DNA of 64,000 nt from an uncultured Opitutia bacterium (GTDB taxonomy: Bacteria; Verrucomicrobiota; Verrucomicrobiia; Opitutales; Opitutaceae): positions 1 to 64,000 of the forward strand of contig CAITWF010000048.1 in assembly GCA_903896015.1 (NCBI GenBank). Direction: 5' to 3'. This document shows positions 35,155 to 43,666 of the stretch, piece after piece. Position 1 is the stretch's first letter. The number at the start of each line of letters is the position of its first letter. The position numbers and the translations under genes were made by a program. Below the pieces are notes generated by a model. The model ran no database searches, had not been told where the DNA came from, and saw only the letters and a program-made list of their open reading frames with translations.

Positions 35155-36144
35155 CTATCGCCGCGTCCAAATGCGCAGGGACGTGAGCAGGAAGTCTTCC
35201 AGCGCGGCGGACTCGTTGAGATTCAGCCGGAGGAGGCCGGTGTCGTGTTCGAGTCGGTCGATCGCTGCAGCAAGTGCGCGGCGCGTGGGCTCGTCGCCAG
35301 CGACGAGCTTCGGCAGTGCATAGGTGCGCGTCGCATGGGCGATCTCTGCAAAAAGGCGCAGCCGGATGCCGTTGGCGATGCCGGTCTGGATCGCTTCCTC
35401 CTCTGCGTCGTCGAGATCATCGGGGAGCTTTTCCTTTTGCTCCTTCCATTTCTCGTCGGTCGCAGAATCGAGCACCGTGGCGAAGCGCGCGACGAGTCCA
35501 TAAGCCGTGAAAATATGATCGGCAGCGGCGCGTTTGTCCGTCGCCCCTCCGTCGGAGAGCCGACCGAGCCACGCGCGGTAGTCGTCGAGCCAGGGCACCC
35601 AGCCATCGGCTGCCACTGTGGCGACTGTCGAGGGAAAGCGAAAATGCAGCACGCGGCTGAGGATCGTCGGGAGGAGCGAATAGGGGCGCGTCGTGAGGAG
35701 CAGCAGCGTGGTGTTGGCGGGCGGTTCTTCGAGCGTCTTGAGAAACGCGTTGGATGATTCCGTGTTCATCCGATCGGCTTCATAGAGAATCGCGACCTTG
35801 CGCGGCGCGAGGGAGGGCGTGACGTAGAGCCGCGGCAGAAAATCGCGCATCGTGCCCAGCTCAGGCGAGCCGGCCTTGCCGATCGGGATGATACGCGTCT
35901 TGCCCTTCGGCCGCAGCGCGAGGTAGTCGGGGTGATCCTTGACGGCGAAACGCGCGGTGGCGGTGGGCGGATTCAGTAATCGATCCGCAATCGCGTGAGC
36001 GACGCCGACGAGGGTGCCGAGATCATCTCCGTGCAACAGCAGGCTGTGCGAGAGGCGTGAGCGCTCGATCGCGCGTTCGATGACGGCGACGGCCGGCGTG
36101 CCTACGAGCGCGGGCGGCCAGGGGAGTTGCGCCGCGGCACTCAC
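35155..36144 (-). CDS. holB: DNA polymerase III delta-prime subunit (clamp-loader)
   Basis: A 329-residue clamp-loader subunit. It starts at a GTG that overlaps the tmk stop (36141-36144). Visible are HSLLLHGDDLGTLVGVAHAIADRLL, with a degenerate P-loop (GDDLGTL, lacking GxxGxGKT), and ILYEADRMNTESSNAFLKTLEEPPANTTLLLLTTRP, the sensor-1-type block shared by delta-prime and gamma/tau proteins. The degenerate ATP site fits delta-prime, which does not hydrolyse ATP. A zinc-module cysteine set is not seen. The partner tmk upstream is a classic arrangement for holB. Confidence 0.85.
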   Translation of the reverse strand: MSAAAQLPWPPALVGTPAVAVIERAIERSRLSHSLLLHGDDLGTLVGVAHAIADRLLNPPTATARFAVKDHPDYLALRPKGKTRIIPIGKAGSPELGTMRDFLPRLYVTPSLAPRKVAILYEADRMNTESSNAFLKTLEEPPANTTLLLLTTRPYSLLPTILSRVLHFRFPSTVATVAADGWVPWLDDYRAWLGRLSDGGATDKRAAADHIFTAYGLVARFATVLDSATDEKWKEQKEKLPDDLDDAEEEAIQTGIANGIRLRLFAEIAHATRTYALPKLVAGDEPTRRALAAAIDRLEHDTGLLRLNLNESAALEDFLLTSLRIWTRR

Positions 36145-36788
36145 TTCAACCGCGCCTGCACCTCGGCCCAGATCTTTTTTTCGATCGTGTCCTGCGTCTT
36201 GGTGCCATCGACGACAATGAACCGCTCCGGCATCCCTTGCGCGAGCACGAGGTAGCCCTCGCGGATCTTTTTGTAGAAATCGACGTTCTCACGCTCCATG
36301 CGATCAGGGAGATCGGAGGCGCGCTGCTTGAGCCGCGCGAGTGAAACCTCCGTCGGCACATCAATCACGACCGTGAGATCGGGCATGACGTTGCCGACGG
36401 CGAAGCGGTTGATCTGTGCGACGGGGTCGGCGGCGAGGTTGCGGCCGATGCCCTGATAAACCGTCGAAGAATCCAGGTAACGATCGCTCAAAACGATCGC
36501 GCCGCGCATGAGGGCGGGGGCAATGACCTCGCGGACGACTTGCGCGCGCGCAGCGGTGAAAAGGAGGAGTTCGGTCTCGGCACACATCTCGTCGCCCTTG
36601 GAATTATGGACGATGATGTTTCGGATCTGCTCGCCGATTTCGGTGCCGCCGGGTTCGCGCGTGGTGACGACCTCACGATGGATTTTCTGAAAATGCTCGG
36701 CGAGGCGCGCGATCTGGGTGGATTTGCCGGAGCCTTCGGAGCCCTCGAAGGAAATGAGCCGACCGGTAGTTGTCGTTTTCAGAGGCAT
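36141..36788 (-). CDS. tmk: Thymidylate kinase
   Basis: Tmk phosphorylates dTMP to dTDP with ATP, essential for DNA synthesis. The 215-residue protein has the P-loop SFEGSEGSGKSTQ (residues 13-25), TTREPGGTEIGEQIRNI (the substrate-site arginine block) and LSDRYLDSSTVYQGIGR (the DRx/S-T motif). Length is standard. Its stop codon overlaps the holB start by 4 bp, and it lies 18 bp after the PfkB-type kinase gene. Confidence 0.96.
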   Translation of the reverse strand: MPLKTTTTGRLISFEGSEGSGKSTQIARLAEHFQKIHREVVTTREPGGTEIGEQIRNIIVHNSKGDEMCAETELLLFTAARAQVVREVIAPALMRGAIVLSDRYLDSSTVYQGIGRNLAADPVAQINRFAVGNVMPDLTVVIDVPTEVSLARLKQRASDLPDRMERENVDFYKKIREGYLVLAQGMPERFIVVDGTKTQDTIEKKIWAEVQARLK

Positions 36789-36806
36789 GACGAAAGGGTG
36801 GGAGAA

Positions 36807-37916
36807 TCAGCGCCAGTTGGCGAGGAAGGTTTCGAGAGCAGCGAGGGTTGGGCTTTCGGCTGTGCGCACGTAATGGCCGCTCGTAGAAACGCCGAGTGCG
36901 AGGCAGGACTCGGGGGTGAGGCCGAGCAGCTGACCGGTCGCGAAGCCGGCGTTGAAATGATCCCCGGCACCCGTGGTGATTTTCGTCTGCGTCGTGTAAG
37001 GGCCAGGCACCCACCAGGTGCCTTCCGTGGTGGCGCATGCGGCGGACTCGCGCGGATGCACGACGACCGTCGAGACACCGAGCTTGGCGCGAATTGAGGT
37101 CGTCAGCGCGCATAGGCCGGCTTCGTTTTCCGGTGCGGTCGGAAGACCGAGCGCGGTAGCGACTTGCTGGGCTTCCTTCAAGTTGAGTCCGAGCGTGACG
37201 CGTCCGAATTTTTCAAAACGCGCGATCGCCGCGAGCGCGGCACGTAGATCGTCGGCAGAGCGCTTTTCGGGATCGGCGAGATCGAAAAATAATTTTCGCC
37301 CGGGCGAGGCAGGGAGATTCGGCAGCGCGTGGGTGAGCACGGCTTCGTAGATGGCGGTCATGTTCGGCACCATCGTCCAGTTGACGAGCGCGATCAGGTC
37401 GGCGGCGGCAAGTTCGGCGTGAAACGCGGCCTCGCCCATCGTCTCACAGATGCGTGCGTAAGTGACTTCGTCGAGGGAGCGCATCTGGCCGAGCATGAGC
37501 TTGCCGTCGTCGAATTCGACGGCGGTGGTCATCGCGGGCGCGCAGAGCGAAACGGTCTTGGCGCGAGCCGCGAGATCGGCGAACACACCGTGAATCTGCG
37601 GGCGGCCGAGCGCCGCGATAATCGTGATGCTAGTGCCGGCGGCGACGAGCGCGTGGCCCATGATGGGGGCGTTGCCGCCGAGCTTCTCGAAGCGCGGGTA
37701 GAATTCCAGGTTGGCGCTCTTGCCCGCGGCGCCGGTGATGCGTTGCGCGAAATCGGTGATCGTTGGAATAGGCGAGAAATTATCGCCCTGGCCGCGGCGC
37801 AGGCCGACGGGGCTCACGATGGTGTCGACGAAGCCGTCGAAGCCGATGACCGCGCGGCGGGCGGCGGGAAAGGCGAGAGCGGAGCGAAGTTCGGCGAGGG
37901 CGCGGGAGCGAAACAT
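36807..37916 (-). CDS. PfkB family carbohydrate/nucleoside kinase
   Basis: A 369-residue ribokinase-like protein starting at the ATG at 37916 (MFRSRALAELRSAL); the frame is open 42 codons further but that part is not protein-like. The N-terminal IGFDGFVDTIVSPV, GGNAPIMGHALVAAG (substrate-binding region) and the C-terminal TTGAGDHFNAGFATG (residues 314-328, with D319 as the catalytic base) define the family. Specific substrates (fructose, ribose, a nucleoside or a sugar phosphate) cannot be told. It lies upstream of tmk in the same direction and is divergent from tolQ across ~130 bp. Confidence 0.85.
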   Translation of the reverse strand: MFRSRALAELRSALAFPAARRAVIGFDGFVDTIVSPVGLRRGQGDNFSPIPTITDFAQRITGAAGKSANLEFYPRFEKLGGNAPIMGHALVAAGTSITIIAALGRPQIHGVFADLAARAKTVSLCAPAMTTAVEFDDGKLMLGQMRSLDEVTYARICETMGEAAFHAELAAADLIALVNWTMVPNMTAIYEAVLTHALPNLPASPGRKLFFDLADPEKRSADDLRAALAAIARFEKFGRVTLGLNLKEAQQVATALGLPTAPENEAGLCALTTSIRAKLGVSTVVVHPRESAACATTEGTWWVPGPYTTQTKITTGAGDHFNAGFATGQLLGLTPESCLALGVSTSGHYVRTAESPTLAALETFLANWR

Positions 37917-38044
37917 GGGCGGAAGCTGCGAAGGAAAAATCCCGCGCGACGCGCCGCAATCAGATTCGGCTCGCCGGTGAACAAGTCGCCGGGAATTTCC
38001 GTTGAACGCTGGCGTCAAACTCGCCAACTGTGTGCCACTCACTC

Positions 38045-38749
38045 ATGCCCGCGCTGACTTTTTTTTCGCCGGTCGTTGCGACGACCAACATCATCGAGGT
38101 CTTCGACCGCTGCGACACCATCGACAAGGTGATCGTGGCGGGGCTCGGGATCTTCAGCCTCGTCGCGTGGACGATCATGTTCGGCAAGAACTCCGAGCTG
38201 AAGCGGCTGCGTCACCTTAATTACACGTTTGAGGTTCACCTGCGCGACCAGCGCACGCTGCTCGATCTGCCGGAATCGTTTCGCGACCAACGCACGATCC
38301 CATTCGCGGATTTGTTCGCTGATGCGGTGGAGGCATATTGGCGTGCGGCGGCGATCGCGAAAGAGCAGGGCACCCAGAATTCCCGGGCGCCACTCGAGCA
38401 CGCCGAAAACGCCATCCAGCGCGCGATCGCCCGGCAGACCCTGCGCTACGAGGCCAGTATGATCTTTCTCGCCTCGATTGTGTCGGGAGCGCCGTTCATC
38501 GGGCTGCTCGGCACCGTGTGGGGCGTGATGGAGGCCTTCAGCTCGATCGCCGTGCAGCAGACGGCGGGCATCCAGCAACTTGCCCCCGGCGTCTCCGGCG
38601 CGATGCTCGCGACGATCGCCGGACTCATCGTCGCGATTCCGTCGGTCTTTGGCTACAACCTGCTGCTCAGCCAGACTCGTCGGATGGTGACTGAACTCGA
38701 AAATTTCGCGAGTTCGCTCGCTGATCGCATCGAGTTGGAAGTCAAGTAA
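38045..38749 (+). CDS. MotA/TolQ/ExbB family proton channel protein
   Basis: A 234-residue integral membrane protein with three membrane segments: about residues 27-45 (IVAGLGIFSLVAWTIMFG), then SMIFLASIVSGAPFIGLLGTVWGVMEAF and GAMLATIAGLIVAIPSVFGYNLL. This is the ExbB/TolQ topology. The start is set at the ATG at 38045; a GTG at 38030 is also in frame. Together with the next gene it forms the proton-driven motor that energises a TonB or TolA protein. It is more TolQ-like by the company of an ExbD/TolR gene and a TolA-like gene, but the window has no tolB or pal, so ExbB remains possible. Confidence 0.88.
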   Translation: MPALTFFSPVVATTNIIEVFDRCDTIDKVIVAGLGIFSLVAWTIMFGKNSELKRLRHLNYTFEVHLRDQRTLLDLPESFRDQRTIPFADLFADAVEAYWRAAAIAKEQGTQNSRAPLEHAENAIQRAIARQTLRYEASMIFLASIVSGAPFIGLLGTVWGVMEAFSSIAVQQTAGIQQLAPGVSGAMLATIAGLIVAIPSVFGYNLLLSQTRRMVTELENFASSLADRIELEVK

Positions 38750-38758
38750 CGCGTCGCC

Positions 38759-39193
38759 ATGGCCCGCAATTTTCGCCGCCCGCACTCCGTCCAGCCCATC
38801 GCGGACCTGAACGTCACGAACCTGATCGATCTCGGGTTCATGCTGCTGATTATTTTCATGGTCGCGACACCCCTGATCAACCAGCAGGAGCAAACGACGC
38901 GCGTGAACCTGCCCTCGATCGCTAAGGTGCCCGAACAGAAACCCGACAAGGATGATCGCTTTGTAGCGATCAGCGTGGATGCGAGCGGGCGATATTTTTT
39001 GGAAAACAGCGGCACGCCATCGACGCTCGCGGAATTGCGGACGCGGCTGCGGCGGTTTGCGGCCGAGCCGAAGCCGCCCGTCATCCGCATTCGGGGTGAC
39101 GGCAAGGTGTCCTACGAAAAGGTCGCGGAGGTGTTCGGCGAGGTGCAGAGCGCGGGACTCACGCGCTTCACGATCGATTCGCAGGGCAAATAA
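38759..39193 (+). CDS. ExbD/TolR family protein
   Basis: A 144-residue protein with a short cytoplasmic N-terminus, one membrane segment (LNVTNLIDLGFMLLIIFMVATPLI, about residues 17-40) carrying the conserved Asp in LIDLGFMLL, and a periplasmic domain. In the ExbD/TolR family this Asp is part of the proton path. The gene is 9 bp after the channel gene and 38 bp before the TolA-like gene, the usual order. Confidence 0.9.
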   Translation: MARNFRRPHSVQPIADLNVTNLIDLGFMLLIIFMVATPLINQQEQTTRVNLPSIAKVPEQKPDKDDRFVAISVDASGRYFLENSGTPSTLAELRTRLRRFAAEPKPPVIRIRGDGKVSYEKVAEVFGEVQSAGLTRFTIDSQGK

Positions 39194-39231
39194 AACATCC
39201 GTCCGCACGTCTCACTCACGAAGGCGATTCA

Positions 39232-40113
39232 ATGGGCCCGCAGGCACAGCAAAACGGAATTTTTCTCTCGGCCACGCTGCACGGCGCAATCGTGGCGCTG
39301 GCGTTGCTGTGGTCGTTCGCTGCGAGCATCAACACGAAGCCGCCGTCGCGCATCCTCGAGTTGGTGGCGGGCGAGGGAAACAATTACGGCGCAACGGTCG
39401 CGCCCGCGCTCGGCACGCCGGGCGGCGTGAAACTCACCGTGCCGGCGCAACCCGCGCCAAAACCCGAGACGGTGAAGCCCGAGCCCGCGCCGGTCACGCC
39501 GGCCGAGCCCCAACCGCCGCCGCAACCGAAAGCGCCGCCCATGACGAAGCAGCAACCTGCGCCGGCCACGCCCGCGCCGCCGACCAAGGCCGCCGATACG
39601 GCGCCGAATTTCGCGAAATCGATCCGCCGTAAACTAATTGCCGCCGACAGCCGAGCGAAGGCCGCCGTTGCCAAGGAGCGCGCGGCCGAAGCTAAGGCGG
39701 CGGCCGCCGCGGCGAAAGTGCAGCACATCGACGCGGAAGGCATCGCGAAGGGTGTTGTGGGTGGTTCTGCCGCCAACAAGGACGGCGGCGCGGGCGGTCG
39801 CGCGCTCGAGAGCACGGCGGGTTCGGCGATGGAGCGCTATGATGCGATGCTGATCGATCGGCTTCGTCGCGCGTTGGAGGCGGAGAAGCCGCCGGGTTTG
39901 AGTGATGCGCTCATTGCGACGGTGGTTTTCAATATCGGCGCGGATGGTTCGCTCACCAACATCCGCATCACGAAACGATCGGGCAGCGCGGAATTCGACG
40001 CGGCGGTGCGGGCGGCGTTCCGCCGGGTCGGCGCGGTCGGGCCGCGGCCCGATCATCGGAGCGAGACCGACGTGGAACTCGATTTCCGAGCGAAGGAGCA
40101 GGACGGCGGCTAA
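39232..40113 (+). CDS. TolA/TonB-like energy transducer
   Basis: A 293-residue protein with an N-terminal membrane segment (about residues 11-31, FLSATLHGAIVALALLWSFA), a Pro-rich and then Ala/Lys-rich stretch (about 65-165, with AKAAVAKERAAEAKAAAAAAKVQ as a likely helix), and a TonB/TolA C-terminal domain from ~residue 205 (IATVVFNIGADGSLTNIRITKRSG). The alanine-rich helix is characteristic of TolA, whereas the proline stretch recalls TonB. It is the third gene of the TolQ-TolR set, so its function is envelope integrity or receptor energising. A strong hairpin terminator follows. Confidence 0.82.
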   Translation: MGPQAQQNGIFLSATLHGAIVALALLWSFAASINTKPPSRILELVAGEGNNYGATVAPALGTPGGVKLTVPAQPAPKPETVKPEPAPVTPAEPQPPPQPKAPPMTKQQPAPATPAPPTKAADTAPNFAKSIRRKLIAADSRAKAAVAKERAAEAKAAAAAAKVQHIDAEGIAKGVVGGSAANKDGGAGGRALESTAGSAMERYDAMLIDRLRRALEAEKPPGLSDALIATVVFNIGADGSLTNIRITKRSGSAEFDAAVRAAFRRVGAVGPRPDHRSETDVELDFRAKEQDGG

Positions 40114-40114
40114 C

Positions 40115-40150
40115 AAAAACGCCACCGACGTGAGCCGGTGGCGTGGTTTT
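40115..40150. terminator. Bidirectional rho-independent terminator between the TolA-like gene and tRNA-Ala
   Basis: A perfect 9-bp stem, ACGCCACCG (40119-40127) pairing with CGGTGGCGT (40136-40144), with an 8-nt loop. On the plus strand it is followed by GGTTTT; on the minus strand by five T residues (complement of 40115-40119). It can end both the TolQRA-like transcript and the tRNA transcript. Confidence 0.85.
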
Positions 40151-40155
40151 GAAAT

Positions 40156-40231
40156 TGGTGGACCCTAGGAGGTTCGAACTCCTGACCTCCTCAATGCCAT
40201 TGAGGCGCTCTACCAACTGAGCTAAGAGCCC
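40156..40231 (-). tRNA. tRNA-Ala (anticodon GGC)
   Basis: A 76-nt cloverleaf including an encoded CCA end. The acceptor stem GGGCTCT pairs with AGGGTCC and contains the G3-U70 wobble pair, the identity element of alanine tRNA. The D-arm is GCTCAGTTGGTAGAGC. The anticodon arm CCTCA-ATGGCAT-TGAGG places GGC at 40198-40196 (minus strand). The T-arm is AGGAG-TTCGAAC-CTCCT. It reads GCC and GCU codons. Confidence 0.97.
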
Positions 40232-40302
40232 TTCGCACTTGCGAGGGGTGAGGAAAATCAAAGTTCCGCCGGCGAAAGCAAGGACTTTTTCTCGCGCCTC
40301 CT

Positions 40303-41082
40303 TCACCGCGAGAGCACGGGCGGCTCTTCGGCGGAAGGTGGCATCGACGCGGCATACGCGCGCGCGAGCACTGCGCGCCAGTGCGCATCCTCGAGTTCCC
40401 GGCGCTGCACGGAGCGGTATTCCATCTCTCCGGCGTAGAAGATAAAGGCGAAGAGCAGCACCAGCAGCCAGTTGCTCAGCATAAAGATCGCGAATAGCGC
40501 CCCGAGCACCGCGATCACTTTGCCGATCGTCGCGGCCCAGAACGTCGCGCGCAGGTAGCGCATCCGCGTCGCGAGCAGCGCGCGCAGGATGCGACCGCCG
40601 TCCATCGGAAAGGCGGGCAGCAGGTTGAAAATGCCCATGCGAATGTTCCAGATCACCAATTCGGTCGTGAAGGCCGGCCACGAGTAGTTCGAATCGGCGT
40701 CGTCGGGATAGCTCACGTAGCACAGCACAAGCCACAGCGTCGCCGCGATGACGAAGTTCACCGCCGGGCCGGCGAGCGTGATGAGCAACTCCCGCGACGG
40801 TTGACGCGGTATGTCGTCCATTTCCGCCATGCCGCCGATCGGCATGAGCAGGATGCGGCGCACGCCGATGCCAAAGCGCATCGCTGTGAACGAGTGCCCG
40901 AGTTCGTGCAGCACCACGCAGGTGAAAAACGCGATGAGCATTCCCGTTTCAAGAGCGAGTCCTGGCCAGCGGTCCTCCTGCCAGCCTTCCTGCGCGGCGA
41001 AGGCCAGCAGCAGGAAAAACGACGCATGGACTGCGAGTTGAATGCCGCGAATGCGGAAAAGGTTCATTGACCAACCAAGCAT
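40303..41082 (-). CDS. M50 family membrane zinc metalloprotease (site-2 protease)
   Basis: This 259-residue membrane protease shows the zinc motif HELGH (H59, E60, H63, in [18 protein letters not shown]) and the second-site aspartate D161 in [17 protein letters not shown], the M50B hallmarks. About six hydrophobic segments surround them. Site-2 proteases cut membrane-bound proteins such as anti-sigma factors. Start: the ATG at 41082 ([14 protein letters not shown]) or 41067; the frame remains open far upstream over the next gene, which is an antisense shadow. It has no PDZ or CBS domain. It lies 71 bp upstream of tRNA-Ala in the same direction and is divergent from the NtrC-type gene. Confidence 0.88.
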   Translation of the reverse strand: MLGWSMNLFRIRGIQLAVHASFFLLLAFAAQEGWQEDRWPGLALETGMLIAFFTCVVLHELGHSFTAMRFGIGVRRILLMPIGGMAEMDDIPRQPSRELLITLAGPAVNFVIAATLWLVLCYVSYPDDADSNYSWPAFTTELVIWNIRMGIFNLLPAFPMDGGRILRALLATRMRYLRATFWAATIGKVIAVLGALFAIFMLSNWLLVLLFAFIFYAGEMEYRSVQRRELEDAHWRAVLARAYAASMPPSAEEPPVLSR

Positions 41083-41157
41083 GGCCGGCAACAAAGGCGA
41101 ACCTGCGGAAATCGCGAGCGTCTTCGCACGCGACCGCCGCCAGGCCGTTTCACCTTC

Positions 41158-42624
41158 ATGTCCGACACCACCGCCAAGCCGCCCACCATTCTCGTGGTCG
41201 ATGACGACGCCGAGATTCGCTACTCGCTCGCGCGCGTGCTCTCCTCGCGCAAATACCACGTCATCGAGGCGCCGAGTGGCGAGCAGGGCGTGGCCTTGGT
41301 GAAAAAAGGTCCGCCGCCGGACCTCGTTTTTCTCGATGTGCGCATGGGTGCGATGGGCGGCATCGAGGCCCTCCAGCACATCCGCTCCGCCAATCCGAAG
41401 CAGCTTGTCATCCTAATGACGGCGTTCGGCACCGCGCAGACCGCGATCGAGGCGATGAAATACGGTGCCTTCGACTACGTCATGAAGCCCTTCGATCCGG
41501 CGAAGGTCCTCGCGCTTGCCGAAAACGCGCTCAAGGCCCACGCCGACATGCGCGCTGTCGGAGACTACAAGCCGACGATTAACGCTGAGGATTATCGCGA
41601 GGGCATCGTTGGCAGCTCGTCGGCGATGCAGGAAGTCTTCAAAACGATCGGCCAGGTCACCGCCAGCGACGTGACCGTTATGATCACGGGCGAAAGCGGC
41701 ACGGGCAAGGAACTCGTCGCGCGCTCGATCTGGAAACACAGCCATCGCGCCGCGAAGCCGTTCATCGCCGTCAACTGCGCCGCGATCCCTGACAACTTGA
41801 TCGAGAGCGAACTCTTCGGCCACGAAAAGGGCTCTTTTACGGGAGCGACTGGACAGCGCATCGGCAAGTTCGAGCTCTGCGACGCCGGCACGATTTTCCT
41901 CGATGAGATTGGCGACATGGCGCTCGCGACGCAGACGAAAATTCTCCGCGTGCTGCAGGCGGGTGAAATCCAGCGCGTCGGCGGCACCGAAACGATCAAG
42001 GTCGACGTCCGCATCCTCGCCGCGACGAACAAGGACCTCGAGGAAATGGTGAAGGCTAAAACCTTCCGCGAAGATCTTTATTATCGGCTAAACGTTGTCC
42101 GCATCCGCATGCCCCCGTTGCGCGAACGCGACGACGACATTCCTCAGATCGTTGATTTCTGCCTCCAAAATCTGGTGAAGCAGAAGAAGGCGCGCGTCAC
42201 CAAGGTGTCGCCCGAGGCGATGACTGTGCTGACACGGCACAACTGGCCGGGCAACGTGCGCGAACTCGAAAACGTCGTCTACCGCAGCGCCGTCATCGCG
42301 CAAGGCGACGCCATCCTCGTGAAGGATCTGCCGGTGGAGATCCGTGGCGCGACCGGCGCGGGCGAGGGCAGCGCGGCACCGTTTGCCGTCGAGATTGTGC
42401 CGCTGCCGGCGGCACCGGTGAGCGCGTCGCCGACCATGACGATCGAAGCGGCGCTCGATTTCGTATTTGAGAAACTGTCGGCCGGCGGCGATCCGCTGCT
42501 GCCGCAAATCGAGAAGGAGATGATCGCGCGCGCGCTGGCGGCGGAAAATGCCGACGAGGCGAAGGCGGCCAAGCTCCTCGGCCTGACGAAGGCGGCGATC
42601 GCGAAGCGACGCAAAGAGCTTTAG
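41158..42624 (+). CDS. Sigma-54-dependent NtrC-type response regulator
   Basis: A 488-residue regulator in the standard order: receiver domain (residues 10-128, acidic DDD15-17, phosphorylation site D60 in FLDVRM, K110), AAA+ sigma-54 interaction domain (about 150-390) with Walker A GESGTGKE (178-185), the sigma-54 contact loop in the form GSFTGA (225-230, Ser in place of the usual Ala), FLDEIGD and [13 protein letters not shown], and a Fis-type helix-turn-helix at the C-terminus ([19 protein letters not shown]). A linker near 400-440 is Ala/Pro-rich. No sensor kinase is adjacent, so it is an orphan regulator. It implies sigma-54 promoters in this organism. Confidence 0.93.
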   Translation: MSDTTAKPPTILVVDDDAEIRYSLARVLSSRKYHVIEAPSGEQGVALVKKGPPPDLVFLDVRMGAMGGIEALQHIRSANPKQLVILMTAFGTAQTAIEAMKYGAFDYVMKPFDPAKVLALAENALKAHADMRAVGDYKPTINAEDYREGIVGSSSAMQEVFKTIGQVTASDVTVMITGESGTGKELVARSIWKHSHRAAKPFIAVNCAAIPDNLIESELFGHEKGSFTGATGQRIGKFELCDAGTIFLDEIGDMALATQTKILRVLQAGEIQRVGGTETIKVDVRILAATNKDLEEMVKAKTFREDLYYRLNVVRIRMPPLRERDDDIPQIVDFCLQNLVKQKKARVTKVSPEAMTVLTRHNWPGNVRELENVVYRSAVIAQGDAILVKDLPVEIRGATGAGEGSAAPFAVEIVPLPAAPVSASPTMTIEAALDFVFEKLSAGGDPLLPQIEKEMIARALAAENADEAKAAKLLGLTKAAIAKRRKEL

Positions 42625-42657
42625 TTTTCACGTCACTCCTCAGACACCCCTTACCCC

Positions 42658-43629
42658 ATGAAACTCCTCCTGCGCTTCCCCGTCGCCGCTGCTTGCGGGC
42701 TCTTCCTTGCCGCGAATTTGCTGCAGGCCGCTCCCGAAGCGGCGCTCGCGCCGAAAAAAGTATTGGTATTTACGAAGTCGTCGGGCTTCGAGCACGACGC
42801 GATCAAGAACGATGGTGGGAAAGGCCATGGCTACGCGTTTCGCGTGCTGACCGCGATTGGCGCGAAGGAGAACGTTGTGTTCACCTATTCGAAGGACGGC
42901 ACGCTGTTCTCGCCGTCGTATCTCGCGCAGTTCGATGCGTTCGTGTTCTACACCAGCGGAGATCTGACGATGGCGAAAAGCGATCCGCGCGGCGACGGGC
43001 TCGCACCGATGACGCCCGCGGGGAAGGCCGCGCTGCTCGCGGCGGTGGCGGGCGGCAAAGGTTTTGTCGGACTGCACAGTGCGTCGGACAGCTTTCATTC
43101 GTTCGGCCGCAACAACCATGTGCCCGAGCGGTTCGACGACGATGGCGACAAGGCTGACGACTACATCAAGTTGCTCGGAGGCGAATTTATCCGTCACGGC
43201 GCGCAGCAAAAATCCCGCCTCATCGTCGCCGATCCGAAATTCCCCGGGATGGCTGGCGGATTCGCTGCCGAACTCACCCTGCACGAGGAATGGTATTCGC
43301 TGAAAAATTTTGCGGCCAACGACCACGTCATTCTCGTGCAAGACACGGCGGGCATGACGGGCTCGGAATATGAGCGTCCGCCGTATCCCTCGACGTGGGC
43401 GCGGATGCAGGGAAAGGGCCGCGTGTTCTACACGAACCTCGGTCACCGCGAGGACATCTGGGATCACGCGGCGTTTCAGGCGCTGCTGACCGGTGCACTC
43501 AACTGGTCGCTAGGGCGTATCGACGCTGACGTCTCGCCAAATCTCAACTCCGCTGCTCCGCAAGCCAACCTGCTGCCGAAATACGAAGCCCCGCCCGCGC
43601 CCGCGCCGTCATCGAAAAAGAAATCCTGA
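42658..43629 (+). CDS. ThuA-like domain protein, exported
   Basis: A 323-residue protein with a signal peptide (MKLLLRFPVAAACGLFLAANLLQA). The body KVLVFTKSSGFEHDAIKN, FDAFVFYTSGDLT, GKGFVGLHSASDSFHS and VFYTNLGHREDIWDH match the ThuA family, a class I glutamine amidotransferase-like fold found in trehalose/sucrose utilisation loci and many PVC genomes. The chemical activity of ThuA proteins is not settled; in characterised cases they act on 3-keto sugars. The C-terminal Pro/Ala/Ser/Lys tail is likely disordered. It is 37 bp before the esterase/SMP-30 fusion gene in the same direction, suggesting joint carbohydrate catabolism. Confidence 0.85.
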   Translation: MKLLLRFPVAAACGLFLAANLLQAAPEAALAPKKVLVFTKSSGFEHDAIKNDGGKGHGYAFRVLTAIGAKENVVFTYSKDGTLFSPSYLAQFDAFVFYTSGDLTMAKSDPRGDGLAPMTPAGKAALLAAVAGGKGFVGLHSASDSFHSFGRNNHVPERFDDDGDKADDYIKLLGGEFIRHGAQQKSRLIVADPKFPGMAGGFAAELTLHEEWYSLKNFAANDHVILVQDTAGMTGSEYERPPYPSTWARMQGKGRVFYTNLGHREDIWDHAAFQALLTGALNWSLGRIDADVSPNLNSAAPQANLLPKYEAPPAPAPSSKKKS

Positions 43630-43666
43630 ACGGCGCAGTGCTTCGTCACCCCAACCCCCCACCGCG

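Noticed and set aside
35032-35757. Plus-strand open frame opposite holB
   Set aside because: holB has clamp-loader motifs in the other strand; this frame shows none.
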